Assembly: GCF_030324495.1 (NCBI RefSeq)
Contig: NZ_JACAGN010000008.1
Coordinates: forward strand, 1-64,000
DNA from: Myroides sp. 1354
GTDB taxonomy: Bacteria; Bacteroidota; Bacteroidia; Flavobacteriales; Flavobacteriaceae
DNA: 64,000 nucleotides
Direction of reading: 5' to 3'
How positions within the stretch are numbered: the first letter of the stretch is position 1; every line of letters begins with the position of its first letter. Positions 7,695-16,094 of this stretch are shown piece by piece. The notes under the pieces are model-generated. The model was not told the origin of the DNA. It was given only the letters and a program-made list of their open reading frames with translations, and made no database searches. The translations under genes were made by a program, and so were the position numbers.

Positions 7695-9173
7695 TTTAGA
7701 GCTAATACCCACTAATAATATAAAGGTAATGAGTGCGTTGATTACAATTAATTCATTGTCAAAAACATAACCATTCAGTAAATCAGTTGCATTGTTGCTA
7801 AACCACCAGGTGGCAAAAGGGGAAATCAAACAGATATAGGGTACAAGTTTATCTTTGACTTGTCTATTTTTAAGAAAAATAGCAAAGCTGAATAAGCCCA
7901 ATAGTGGACCGTATGTATAAGAAGCAATCTTAAAGATCATACTGACTACAGAAGCATCATTGATAGCATTGAATAAGATAATGACCAAAAACATCAGAAT
8001 AGAGAATCCAAAGTGAACTAATTTTCTTCTCCAGACGTTAGAGGGATTGTCTTTGTTTTTGTCCATGTGTAAGAAATCAATGCAAAAGGAGGTTGTTAAG
8101 GCCGTTAAGGCTGAATCTGTTGTAGCAAAAGTAGCAGCCGTTAATCCTAATAAAAATACCAAAGCCGGGATAAGAGCTAAATGGTTGAATGCTATTTCAG
8201 GGAATAGTAAATCCGTACGAGGTTTTTGGGTGATCGTATCCAAAGGAACCTCAATGCCTTGATTGTTGGCATAAATGTAGAGTAAAGCCCCAATGCCCAA
8301 GAATAAAAGGTTAACAATGACGAAAATACCCGTAAAAGAATACATATTCTTTTGTGCTTCTTTGATGTTTTTACAACTTAGATTCTTTTGCATTAAATCC
8401 TGATCTAAACCAACCATGGCAATTGTAACGAATACACCACCCAAGAATTGTTTGAAAAAGTGATAACGACTACCCATGAAATCTTCAAAGAAGAAAATTT
8501 TGGAATAGTTGCTGTTTTTAACTGCTTCAAAGGCTTGAATCGCTGATAAATCCAATTGATGACAAATAAAAATAATCGTCAAGATAACAGAAGAAACCAA
8601 GAAAAATGTCTGAAGAGAGTCCGTGATAATAATCGTTTTTAAGCCACCTTTATAGGTATAAGCGTAGATTAACAAAAGTGCAATTAATACCGTTGCAAAG
8701 AAGGGAACACCGAAGTAATCAAACACATAACGCTGTAAAACAATAACTACGAGATAGAGACGAAAGGCAGAGCCTATGGTTCTGCTGAGTAAGAAAATAG
8801 AAGCTGCACTTTTATAGCTATAAAATCCCAATTTCTTTTCGATATAGGTATAAATAGATACTAAATTATACTTGTAATACAAGGGGAGTAGAACAGAGGC
8901 TGTGATGATAAAACCAACAGCATTTCCCAGAATGAATTGAAAATACTTAAACTGTTCCCCATTGGGCGACCCTACTTCACCTGGAACTGAGATAAAAGTA
9001 ACTCCAGATAAGGCGGTTCCAATCATTCCAAAAGCTACCAAATACCATTTTGCATTTTTATTGGCACTAAAAAAAGCCTCATTGCTACTGTCTTTTTTAC
9101 TTGTTAATTGGGAAATTCCAATGAGCAATCCAAAGTAAATAGCGATAATGATGATGATAGTAATTGGCGTCAT
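7665..9173 (-). CDS. Sodium:solute symporter (SSS family)
   Basis: 502 aa with about 13 membrane segments and the SSS pattern: an early unwound helix region (GTALSGVTFISVPGEVG), YTYKGGLKTIIITDSLQ in the middle, and the sodium-site helix AATFATTDSALTALTTSF. It co-transports a solute with Na+ into the cell. The substrate cannot be told from sequence (amino acids, sugars, sialic acid and others occur in the family). No adjacent catabolic operon gives a hint. The 3' end overlaps the convergent CoA-binding gene by 30 bp. Confidence 0.9.
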   Translation of the reverse strand: MTPITIIIIIAIYFGLLIGISQLTSKKDSSNEAFFSANKNAKWYLVAFGMIGTALSGVTFISVPGEVGSPNGEQFKYFQFILGNAVGFIITASVLLPLYYKYNLVSIYTYIEKKLGFYSYKSAASIFLLSRTIGSAFRLYLVVIVLQRYVFDYFGVPFFATVLIALLLIYAYTYKGGLKTIIITDSLQTFFLVSSVILTIIFICHQLDLSAIQAFEAVKNSNYSKIFFFEDFMGSRYHFFKQFLGGVFVTIAMVGLDQDLMQKNLSCKNIKEAQKNMYSFTGIFVIVNLLFLGIGALLYIYANNQGIEVPLDTITQKPRTDLLFPEIAFNHLALIPALVFLLGLTAATFATTDSALTALTTSFCIDFLHMDKNKDNPSNVWRRKLVHFGFSILMFLVIILFNAINDASVVSMIFKIASYTYGPLLGLFSFAIFLKNRQVKDKLVPYICLISPFATWWFSNNATDLLNGYVFDNELIVINALITFILLVGISSKSKLIRTQEN

Positions 9174-9325
9174 GGTTAATGTATTATTTGTATTTCATGA
9201 AAATCAAAAGTAAGTAAATTTTGTGTATTCACTCTTACTTGTTTAACATTAAATAAGAGACTGAAAAAAGCTTGTAAAATCAAAAGACGAGCAAGCGTAT
9301 AAGTAGATTGGTCAGTATAAAAACG

Positions 9326-9355
9326 TTGAAAATACTTGTATATTTTATATCTTTG
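9326..9355 (+). promoter_or_regulatory. Promoter of recR, likely leaderless transcript
   Basis: TTG at 9326-9328 and TATCTTTG at 9348-9355 are separated by 19 nt, matching the Bacteroidota housekeeping promoter. The start codon is only 5 nt after the -7 element, so transcription would begin at or within a base or two of the ATG. Confidence 0.75.
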
Positions 9356-9360
9356 CCTTC

Positions 9361-9981
9361 ATGGATTTCCCTTCAAAATTATTAGAGAAAGCAGTAGAAG
9401 AAATTTCTCAACTGCCTGGAATTGGCAAGCGTACCGCTTTGCGATTGGCTTTACATCTATTAAAACAACCCGAAGAACAAACCTCGCGTTTGGTTCAAGC
9501 ATTGGATAAGATGCGTCGTGAAATTAGTTATTGCGCGAGTTGTCACAATATATCAGATGCAGAAATCTGTGAAATCTGTTCTAATCCTTCCCGAGACCAT
9601 CAAGTCATCTGTGTAGTGGAAGATGTACGCGATGTGATGGCTTTGGAAAACACCCAGTTGTTTAAGGGGATTTACCATGTATTGGGAGGAAAAATATCTC
9701 CTATTGATGGGGTTGGACCGAGTCAACTGAATATCCAATCTTTGGTAGAAAAAGTAAAGAGTGGAGCGGTAAAAGAATTAATTTTTGCTTTGAGTTCAAC
9801 CATGGACGGGGATACCACTAACTTTTATATCTATAAACAAATCAAAGACTATGATGTGATTACCTCTACCATTGCGAGAGGAATTGCCGTTGGAGATGAG
9901 TTGGAATATGCAGATGAAGTTACTTTAGGACGCAGTTTAGTTCATCGTGTTCCCTTTGAAAACGCTTTTAAGGCCATTTAA
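9361..9981 (+). CDS. recR: Recombination mediator protein RecR
   Basis: 206 aa, normal length. Order of domains: helix-hairpin-helix with [13 protein letters not shown] (residues 18-30), four-cysteine zinc finger (Cys58, Cys61, Cys70, Cys73), Toprim domain from about residue 81 (VVEDVRDV, then [12 protein letters not shown]), and a C-terminal [15 protein letters not shown] segment. RecR works with RecF/RecO to load RecA on gapped DNA in the cytoplasm. The promoter just before the ATG supports this start. No partner genes lie nearby. Confidence 0.97.
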   Translation: MDFPSKLLEKAVEEISQLPGIGKRTALRLALHLLKQPEEQTSRLVQALDKMRREISYCASCHNISDAEICEICSNPSRDHQVICVVEDVRDVMALENTQLFKGIYHVLGGKISPIDGVGPSQLNIQSLVEKVKSGAVKELIFALSSTMDGDTTNFYIYKQIKDYDVITSTIARGIAVGDELEYADEVTLGRSLVHRVPFENAFKAI

Positions 9982-10112
9982 ATACCCTTTTTTACTTTTT
10001 TGATTGTTCTATATGACGAATAAAATGAGGATGATAGACTCCGTGTGTGCTTTCGTTCAGGGATTTTATGTTTTTTTATTTTTATAAATTATAAATTACG
10101 CTAAAATTATTG

Positions 10113-10139
10113 TTAGGCTTGTCTAATTTTGTAATTTTG
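10113..10139 (+). promoter_or_regulatory. feoAB promoter with candidate metal-regulator operator
   Basis: TTAGGCTTGTCTAA (10113-10126) is an imperfect 14-bp palindrome with TTAG/CTAA arms. Its right arm overlaps the first of two tandem -7 elements, TAATTTTG at 10124-10131 and 10132-10139. The arm sequence resembles DtxR/IdeR-type iron operators, which would fit iron-repressed feoAB. Regulator identity is inferred. Confidence 0.5.
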
Positions 10140-10162
10140 TATATCTAAACAAAAAGAGAAGA

Positions 10163-10396
10163 ATGAATTTATCGGATTTAAAAGTAGGAAGTAAAGGCAC
10201 GATTAAGGGAATTGCAAAAGATTGCCCTAAAGAAGTACACCAGCGATTTCTCGATTTAGGATTTGTCGCTGGAGCAACTATTGCTGTGCATAGTATTAGT
10301 CCACTAAAAGATCCGATAGCCTATTCTATTTATAATACGATTATTTCTTTGCGCAAAGAGGATGCACAAATGGTAGTGTTGGATGCAGAGGATTAA
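10163..10396 (+). CDS. feoA: Ferrous iron transport protein A
   Basis: 77 aa, a single FeoA SH3-like domain: start LKVGSKGTIKGIA, middle QRFLDLGFVAGATIAVHSISPLKDPIAYSI, end LRKEDAQMVVLD. FeoA is a small cytoplasmic protein needed for FeoB-driven Fe2+ uptake. It ends 20 bp before feoB, and the two form an operon. The promoter region carries a candidate metal-responsive operator. Confidence 0.95.
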   Translation: MNLSDLKVGSKGTIKGIAKDCPKEVHQRFLDLGFVAGATIAVHSISPLKDPIAYSIYNTIISLRKEDAQMVVLDAED

Positions 10397-10416
10397 TTTA
10401 GAAGAAAGGAAAGCAT

Positions 10417-12597
10417 ATGATGACACATTCAGCCTGTGACTTATGTGATTTAAATAAAGCTGCTGATTTAAAAAAATTGGGAAACCTATCAGGTAAATAC
10501 GATTATGCGATTGCTTTGGCAGGAAATCCCAATACGGGAAAAAGCACTTTATTTAATGCACTTACAGGACTTAAACAACATACAGGGAACTGGCCTGGAA
10601 AAACAGTAACTCGAGCAGAAGGAAGTTTTTCTTATGGAGATCAAACGTATCGATTAGTTGATTTACCTGGAACTTATTCTTTGATGTCCACATCTGAGGA
10701 TGAGGAAGTAGCTCGTGATTATATTCTATTTGGTGAACCCGATGTGACAGTGGTGGTGGTAGATGCTGGAAGATTGGAACGTCATTTGAGTTTGGTAGTT
10801 CAAATTCAGGAGATTACATCTAAAGTAGTCGTCTGTTTGAACTTAATGGATGAAGCGAAACGCCATGGAGTTGATATTGATGTCCGTGGATTATCCCGTG
10901 ATTTAGGTGTACCTGTAATTCCAACCTCAGCGAGAAATAAAGAGGGAATCACCGATCTTTTACATGCTATTGACCAAGTCGCTACAGGAAAATTTGTTGC
11001 TGAGCAAAAGAATATAACAGGGATTACGGGTGAATCGAGAAAAGCAGTTCAGGATATTGGAGCGGATTTAAAAACCTTAGATCCTAATTTACCTAGTATA
11101 TCGTGGATTGCTATGCGTTTGATTCAACAAGATACTAGTATTCAAACAGCCTTAGCTAGTGGAACCTTATCTCCGAATATAACGGAAAAACAAGTAGAAC
11201 CTCTTGTTGCAAAGGCAAAAAAATACAATGAAACGCTGGGATTAGATTATTCTGACAACGTAGCTAGTGCTATTTTTTCGCAAGTGTCTAAGATCGTGAA
11301 AGGTCGTGTTCAGGTAGATGAAAATCAACGCGCATTTCGAATAGATCGTATGATTGATCGCGTAGTAACAAGTAAGAGCTTAGGTTTTCCACTGATGCTT
11401 CTATTGCTTGGCGGAGTACTTTGGCTGACGATTGTCGGGTCGAATTACCCTTCGGAAGCCTTGTCTTATTTGCTGCTGGATCAGTTGTATCCTTTCTTGA
11501 AAGAGGGGGCGATAAGTTTGAGTTTTCCTTGGTGGTTAACAGGTTTCTTGATTGATGGGGTATATTTAGCAACAGCTTGGGTGATTGCCGTGATGTTACC
11601 CCCAATGGCTATCTTTTTTCCCCTTTTTACTTTATTGGAGGATTTTGGATATCTGCCTCGTGTAGCTTTTAATCTCGATCGAATTTTTAAGGGAGCAGGA
11701 GCTCATGGTAAACAAGCACTGACAATGAGTATGGGATTTGGTTGTAATGCTGCTGGTGTTGTAGCCACGCGAATTATCAATAGTCCACGTGAAAAATTAA
11801 TAGCAATTATTACCAATAATTTCTCCTTGTGTAATGGACGTTGGCCTACGCAAATTTTGATGGCAACCATTTTCATTGGAGCATTAGTACCCAAATACAT
11901 GGCTCCAACTATTTCTACTTTGGCTGTAGTTGGGATTGTGGTTTTGGGAATAGCCTTTACATTTTTCACGTCTTGGATGTTGTCCAAAACCATGCTCAAA
12001 GGAGAATCTTCTTTTTTTACATTAGAATTACCGCCGTATCGCCCTCCAAGAGTATGGCAAACGGTTTATACTTCTTTGATTGATCGTACGTTAATCGTTC
12101 TTTGGAGAGCTGTTGTGTTCGCTGCTCCTGCAGGAGCCATCATTTGGTTGGTTTGCAATATCGATATTGCAGATAAAAGCGTAGCGCTTTGGATGATTGA
12201 AGGAATGAATCCTTTTGCGGTACTCATCGGATTGAATGGCGTAATCTTATTGGCTTATATTGTTGCAATTCCAGCCAATGAAATTGTAATTCCTACAATC
12301 TTAATGCTTACTGCCATGGTGTTAGGTGATGCAACACTAGGAGAGGGAGCAGGAGTTATGTTTGAGGTGTCAGATGGAGAAATTGCGACAATGCTACAAA
12401 TGGCTGGTTGGACAACTTTAACGGGAGTGAACCTTATGCTGTTTAGCTTATTGCACAATCCATGTAGTACAACTATTTATACCATTTACAAAGAAACGCA
12501 TAGCGTAAAATGGACAACTGTAGCTTCAATTTTACCGATTGTATTTGGCTTGATTGTCTGTTTTACAGTAACCCAAATTTGGCAGTTATTCACCTAA
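10417..12597 (+). CDS. feoB: Ferrous iron transporter B
   Basis: 726 aa. N-terminal G-protein domain with P-loop GNPNTGKS (residues 36-43), G3 DLPGTYS and G4 NLMDEAKR, then an all-helical GDI-like region and a C-terminal membrane domain of about eight helices containing GFGCNAAGVVATR and the matching Nucleos_tra/Gate repeats. It moves Fe2+ across the inner membrane. A CDLC Cys pair (7-10) precedes the G domain. The start can be either of two adjacent Met codons. It is followed by a terminator shared with the convergent SanA-like gene. Confidence 0.97.
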   Translation: MMTHSACDLCDLNKAADLKKLGNLSGKYDYAIALAGNPNTGKSTLFNALTGLKQHTGNWPGKTVTRAEGSFSYGDQTYRLVDLPGTYSLMSTSEDEEVARDYILFGEPDVTVVVVDAGRLERHLSLVVQIQEITSKVVVCLNLMDEAKRHGVDIDVRGLSRDLGVPVIPTSARNKEGITDLLHAIDQVATGKFVAEQKNITGITGESRKAVQDIGADLKTLDPNLPSISWIAMRLIQQDTSIQTALASGTLSPNITEKQVEPLVAKAKKYNETLGLDYSDNVASAIFSQVSKIVKGRVQVDENQRAFRIDRMIDRVVTSKSLGFPLMLLLLGGVLWLTIVGSNYPSEALSYLLLDQLYPFLKEGAISLSFPWWLTGFLIDGVYLATAWVIAVMLPPMAIFFPLFTLLEDFGYLPRVAFNLDRIFKGAGAHGKQALTMSMGFGCNAAGVVATRIINSPREKLIAIITNNFSLCNGRWPTQILMATIFIGALVPKYMAPTISTLAVVGIVVLGIAFTFFTSWMLSKTMLKGESSFFTLELPPYRPPRVWQTVYTSLIDRTLIVLWRAVVFAAPAGAIIWLVCNIDIADKSVALWMIEGMNPFAVLIGLNGVILLAYIVAIPANEIVIPTILMLTAMVLGDATLGEGAGVMFEVSDGEIATMLQMAGWTTLTGVNLMLFSLLHNPCSTTIYTIYKETHSVKWTTVASILPIVFGLIVCFTVTQIWQLFT

Positions 12598-12608
12598 AAA
12601 ATAAATAG

Positions 12609-12635
12609 AAAAGTCGAGTAATTTACTCGACTTTT
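12609..12635. terminator. Terminator after feoB, overlapping the sanA-like 3' end
   Basis: The stem AAAAGTCGAGTAA / TTACTCGACTTTT with a minimal loop is followed by TTC and further Ts. Its right half includes the last codons and stop of the convergent minus-strand gene (stop at 12623). Confidence 0.88.
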
Positions 12636-13282
12636 TCTTGTTTTAGTCCTTCTCCTATAAGAATTTGTGGACCTAAATATTTTGGTTTTTTATCAATCAA
12701 TTGATCGAGTAATACTTTTACTCTCGCAAATTTTTCGCGTAACAGGGTTTTAAAACCATACTTACGCGTAACGTCTTGGGCATTAAATCCTACAGTTTTT
12801 AAGCCTAAATGATTGGCAATGTAAACTGCTCTTTCATTGTGAAATGGCTGTGAAATAATAGTAAAAGTGTCTTCATTAAAAATTGCCTGCATGCGATAGA
12901 CCGAATCCAACGTTCTAAAACCAGCATAATCCAAATAAATTCGATCTTTGGGAACCCCGCGCTCAATCAGAGCTTCTTCCATATCTTTAGGTTCGTTATA
13001 ACCTGAGCGACTATTATCTCCACTAACGACAATAAAATCAATTTTTCCCGCGTGATACAATTGAGCTGCCGCCTCCATGCGATAGGTAAAATAGTAATTG
13101 AGTTGCCCACCAGAAAGATGTTTTGAAGTTCCTAAAACCATTCCCACTTTATGATGTGGGATGCTGTTTATTTTGTCAAAAATCTGATCTTTTGTACTGG
13201 ATGTTACCTGTGTATTCGCCCACCAAATGAAGGCAAATAGGAAAATTCCCAATAAGAATATGCCCAGAATTAGTCTTTTCAT
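12623..13282 (-). CDS. SanA/YdcF-like protein (DUF218 family)
   Basis: 219 aa with one N-terminal membrane segment (residues 4-22) and a DUF218 domain: VGMVLGTSKH, then FIVVSGDNSRSGYNEP and the later ISQPFHNERAVYIAN. E. coli SanA of this family affects envelope permeability to vancomycin; the enzymatic activity is not firmly known. The last codons lie within the terminator hairpin of feoB, so coding and termination share bases. The start codon has 20 bp to the stop of the upstream RhlE-like helicase gene, suggesting co-transcription. Confidence 0.88.
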   Translation of the reverse strand: MKRLILGIFLLGIFLFAFIWWANTQVTSSTKDQIFDKINSIPHHKVGMVLGTSKHLSGGQLNYYFTYRMEAAAQLYHAGKIDFIVVSGDNSRSGYNEPKDMEEALIERGVPKDRIYLDYAGFRTLDSVYRMQAIFNEDTFTIISQPFHNERAVYIANHLGLKTVGFNAQDVTRKYGFKTLLREKFARVKVLLDQLIDKKPKYLGPQILIGEGLKQEKVE

Positions 13283-13302
13283 GGTTTAAGATTACTACAA
13301 GA

Positions 13303-14550
13303 TTAATACCAACGTTTTTTATTTTTCTTTGAATTCTCTGATTTACGAGAATTGGCGTTTTTATTTTTATTGCGATAGTCTTTTTTAGGGGCAGCTTCTC
13401 CTTTTTTGGGATCTTCTTTCCAAGGGAAAGGATGATCCGTAACCGTTTTAGGTTGAGTACGCGTAAATTTTACGATATCTTCCCAATATTTTTTTTCTGA
13501 TTTATCACAAAAAGAAATGGCTAATCCTTCATTACCCGCTCGTCCTGTTCGCCCAATACGGTGCACAAAAGTTTCTGGAATATTCGGTAAATCGTAATTG
13601 ATAACAATAGGCAAGGAATCAATGTCAATTCCCCTTGCTGCGATATCTGTAGCCACTAATACTTTTGTTTCTTTTTTCTTAAAACTATCTAGGGCTTCTT
13701 GTCTTAAATTTTGCGATTTATCTCCGTGAAATGCAGCTGCGTTTACGCCGTTTTTTTCCAAGGCTTCTACTACAGCATCAGCTCCGTGTTTGGTACGAGT
13801 AAAAACCAAAACATCACTTAATTTTTGATTGCGAATAAGGTGATATAATAATTTTTTCTTTTCTCCTTTTTCTACAAAGTACACTTGTTGTTTGACTGTT
13901 TTGGCACTAGATGAAATAGCATCAACAGCTACGTATTCTGGTTTTTTCAAGAAGTTGTGTGCTAATTCTCGTATAGGTAGGGGCATAGTAGCCGAAAACA
14001 AGAGTGTTTGTCTGGTGTCTGGTGTTACTTGGATGAGTTTTTTTACATCGTCAATGAACCCCATATCCAGCATTAAATCTGCTTCGTCTAAGACCAAACA
14101 GTGCACATGATCTAAATTGAGGTGTTTTTGTTTGTATAAATCCAACAAACGCCCTGGAGTACCAATGATAATATCGGCTCCTTTGTTTAATTGTTCAATT
14201 TGAGGTTTACTCGATACACCTCCATAAATGGTCATGAGCGTTGCATTGGTGTATTTGGCGTAAAGTGTAAAGTTATCTGCAATTTGCTGTGCTAATTCTC
14301 GGGTAGGAGTAACTACTAATACACGAGCATTTTTTGTGCGTTTGGTATTGCCTAAGCGATGAAGATAATGTAAAATAGGCATGGCAAAAGCGGCGGTTTT
14401 TCCCGTTCCTGTTTGGGCACAACCAATAACGTCCTTTTCTTGTAGGACTAAGGGAATTACCTTTTCTTGAATAGGAGTAGGGGATTGATAGTCCAGTTCC
14501 TCAATGGCGCGTAGAATATTTTTATTTAACTGTAAATCTTCAAATGTCAT
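13303..14550 (-). CDS. DEAD-box RNA helicase, RhlE-like
   Basis: 415 aa. Helicase motifs in order: Q motif (SPTPIQEKVIP), motif I AQTGTGKT (45-52), Ia PTRELAQQ, Ib TPGR, motif II DEAD, motif III SAT, motif V ATDIAARGID and motif VI HRIGRTGRAG. A basic Lys/Asn-rich tail (last 35 residues) is typical of RhlE proteins and likely binds RNA. It unwinds structured RNA in ribosome assembly or mRNA decay. Probably co-transcribed with the SanA-like gene downstream. Confidence 0.93.
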   Translation of the reverse strand: MTFEDLQLNKNILRAIEELDYQSPTPIQEKVIPLVLQEKDVIGCAQTGTGKTAAFAMPILHYLHRLGNTKRTKNARVLVVTPTRELAQQIADNFTLYAKYTNATLMTIYGGVSSKPQIEQLNKGADIIIGTPGRLLDLYKQKHLNLDHVHCLVLDEADLMLDMGFIDDVKKLIQVTPDTRQTLLFSATMPLPIRELAHNFLKKPEYVAVDAISSSAKTVKQQVYFVEKGEKKKLLYHLIRNQKLSDVLVFTRTKHGADAVVEALEKNGVNAAAFHGDKSQNLRQEALDSFKKKETKVLVATDIAARGIDIDSLPIVINYDLPNIPETFVHRIGRTGRAGNEGLAISFCDKSEKKYWEDIVKFTRTQPKTVTDHPFPWKEDPKKGEAAPKKDYRNKNKNANSRKSENSKKNKKRWY

Positions 14551-14658
14551 AATCGCTATTTATTATATCCTGCAAAGGTACGCGATTTGAAGAGAACTAG
14601 CGAAATACCGTCTTAAAAAGGTAGAACTAATAGGATTAAATTATTGTTTGTTAGTTTA

Positions 14659-16083
14659 TTAACTAGGATTGGAGAGTAAGGCGAGTTGAATTTCTTCCAC
14701 GGTTGCTCTTTCCTTCACGGCTTCAATCGTTAAAGTTAATAAATTACTGCTCGGATTTGCAACTGCTTCCGTCAAACGAGTTAAAGTTTCCTCTACTTTT
14801 TGCGTATTGCGTTGTGCTTTTGTAATTGCTAAGCGTTTTATTTGTTCTTCATCAACAGCAAGTGCTGTTGTCTGGGTATTTTGTTTTTGAATGTCCTGCT
14901 CTTCTTGAGGTGTAATATCTTCCATAGAGGTAATATCTTCTAGTATATTCCAAGCTTTCTCGGCAAGTGCTAGTGTTGTGTGTTCTACATAGTAACTTCC
15001 TGCCCAAGGGTCTACAGTCTTGGTTGCTTTCATTTCGCTTTGGATAAATTGATGTAATTGTAAAGCAGTATGTTCACCATAAGCTGGGTGATCAAAAGCG
15101 ATAGCAAGTGCTTGTGTTCCTCCAAAAATGGCTGCAGTTGAGGCTGTCGTAACCCGTGTTAAATCGTTGTTTATCTCCTTTCCCCAAAGTTCCGTTTGGG
15201 TCTGAATTTTCAAGGCTAGGGATTGTTCATTCTTTGGATGAAAAGATTGAATCAACCTAGACCAAACCAAACGAGTCGCTCTCATCTTGGCTATTTCCAT
15301 GAAGTAATTGACACCTGCATACCAAGAAAATGTAAATTGTGAAGCAATATAGTCTATGGGAATTTGGTTATTTATTCCCGTTTGAATATAAGTTAGCCCT
15401 TGAGCTAGACTATACGCAATTTCTTGATCTGCCGTAAAATTCCCCTTTTTTAAGTGTTGATTCGAAAGAGATAATACTTTAAAATGAGGCATATATCGAT
15501 AGGTGTAATTTAAACTATCAAGAATAGCTTTTTGTAAAGAAGGTGTTGACTCAACGGTAAAATCGAGTGCATCGTACTGTAAGTTTCCGCGTAAAAGCTT
15601 TGTTTCTATGCCTTGTTCTTGTGCAGCAACAATATACATAGCCAATAGTGGTAACAAGGCTTCATTGGTGCGAATCGTTGCGCATATCTCCGGTAAAGGA
15701 AGTTGATCGAAGAGTATTTTTACATCTTCAACAGTGTAAATAGTAAGTCCACCTGCAGAAGTAGAAGACGATAAATCAAAAAGAAGATTTTTTTGACCGA
15801 GTGCTATCTGTTTGCGATAAGAACTATTGGCAGTTTCTACTTGGTTTGTAGCAGGAATCAGTTGAATTTGCCATGGTTGTAGTACATACATCAAAGGAGA
15901 TATTCCTCTGACATAAGGAGCAAAACCAGCAGCAAAATCCATAGCTTCTAAAGCTTCAACATCTACTTCTGTGTATTTTTTTTGGATGACCATGCCATCT
16001 ATGGTCGTGGTCGAAGAGGAAGTTGATGCTGTACTCAGTGAAACAGAATCCAAGTTTAAATGTTGTAAATCCTTTCTTTTCAT
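14659..16083 (-). CDS. Methylmalonyl-CoA mutase-like protein, large-subunit relative lacking the B12 domain
   Basis: 474 aa. The N-terminus (MKRKDLQHLNLDS) and segments such as LPLLAMYIVAAQEQG, VNYFMEIAKMRATRL, GGTQALA and TVDPWAGSYYVE match the large (MutB/ScpA) subunit TIM barrel. Two changes stand out. The protein stops at the end of the barrel, where the family continues with a roughly 150-residue cobalamin-binding domain, and the following 108 bp before the next gene cannot encode one. The substrate-loop region normally reading RQYAGFSTAEESN is replaced, and the THRGYDSDH segment is missing. It starts 11 bp after the small-subunit gene. A cobalamin-dependent mutase reaction is doubtful. 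Confidence 0.8.
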   Translation of the reverse strand: MKRKDLQHLNLDSVSLSTASTSSSTTTIDGMVIQKKYTEVDVEALEAMDFAAGFAPYVRGISPLMYVLQPWQIQLIPATNQVETANSSYRKQIALGQKNLLFDLSSSTSAGGLTIYTVEDVKILFDQLPLPEICATIRTNEALLPLLAMYIVAAQEQGIETKLLRGNLQYDALDFTVESTPSLQKAILDSLNYTYRYMPHFKVLSLSNQHLKKGNFTADQEIAYSLAQGLTYIQTGINNQIPIDYIASQFTFSWYAGVNYFMEIAKMRATRLVWSRLIQSFHPKNEQSLALKIQTQTELWGKEINNDLTRVTTASTAAIFGGTQALAIAFDHPAYGEHTALQLHQFIQSEMKATKTVDPWAGSYYVEHTTLALAEKAWNILEDITSMEDITPQEEQDIQKQNTQTTALAVDEEQIKRLAITKAQRNTQKVEETLTRLTEAVANPSSNLLTLTIEAVKERATVEEIQLALLSNPS

Positions 16084-16094
16084 ACGTGTGACAC

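Noticed and set aside
8047..8262. Plus-strand 71-codon frame inside the symporter gene
   Set aside because: It is antisense to a clear membrane transporter gene, with no promoter or homologous motif.
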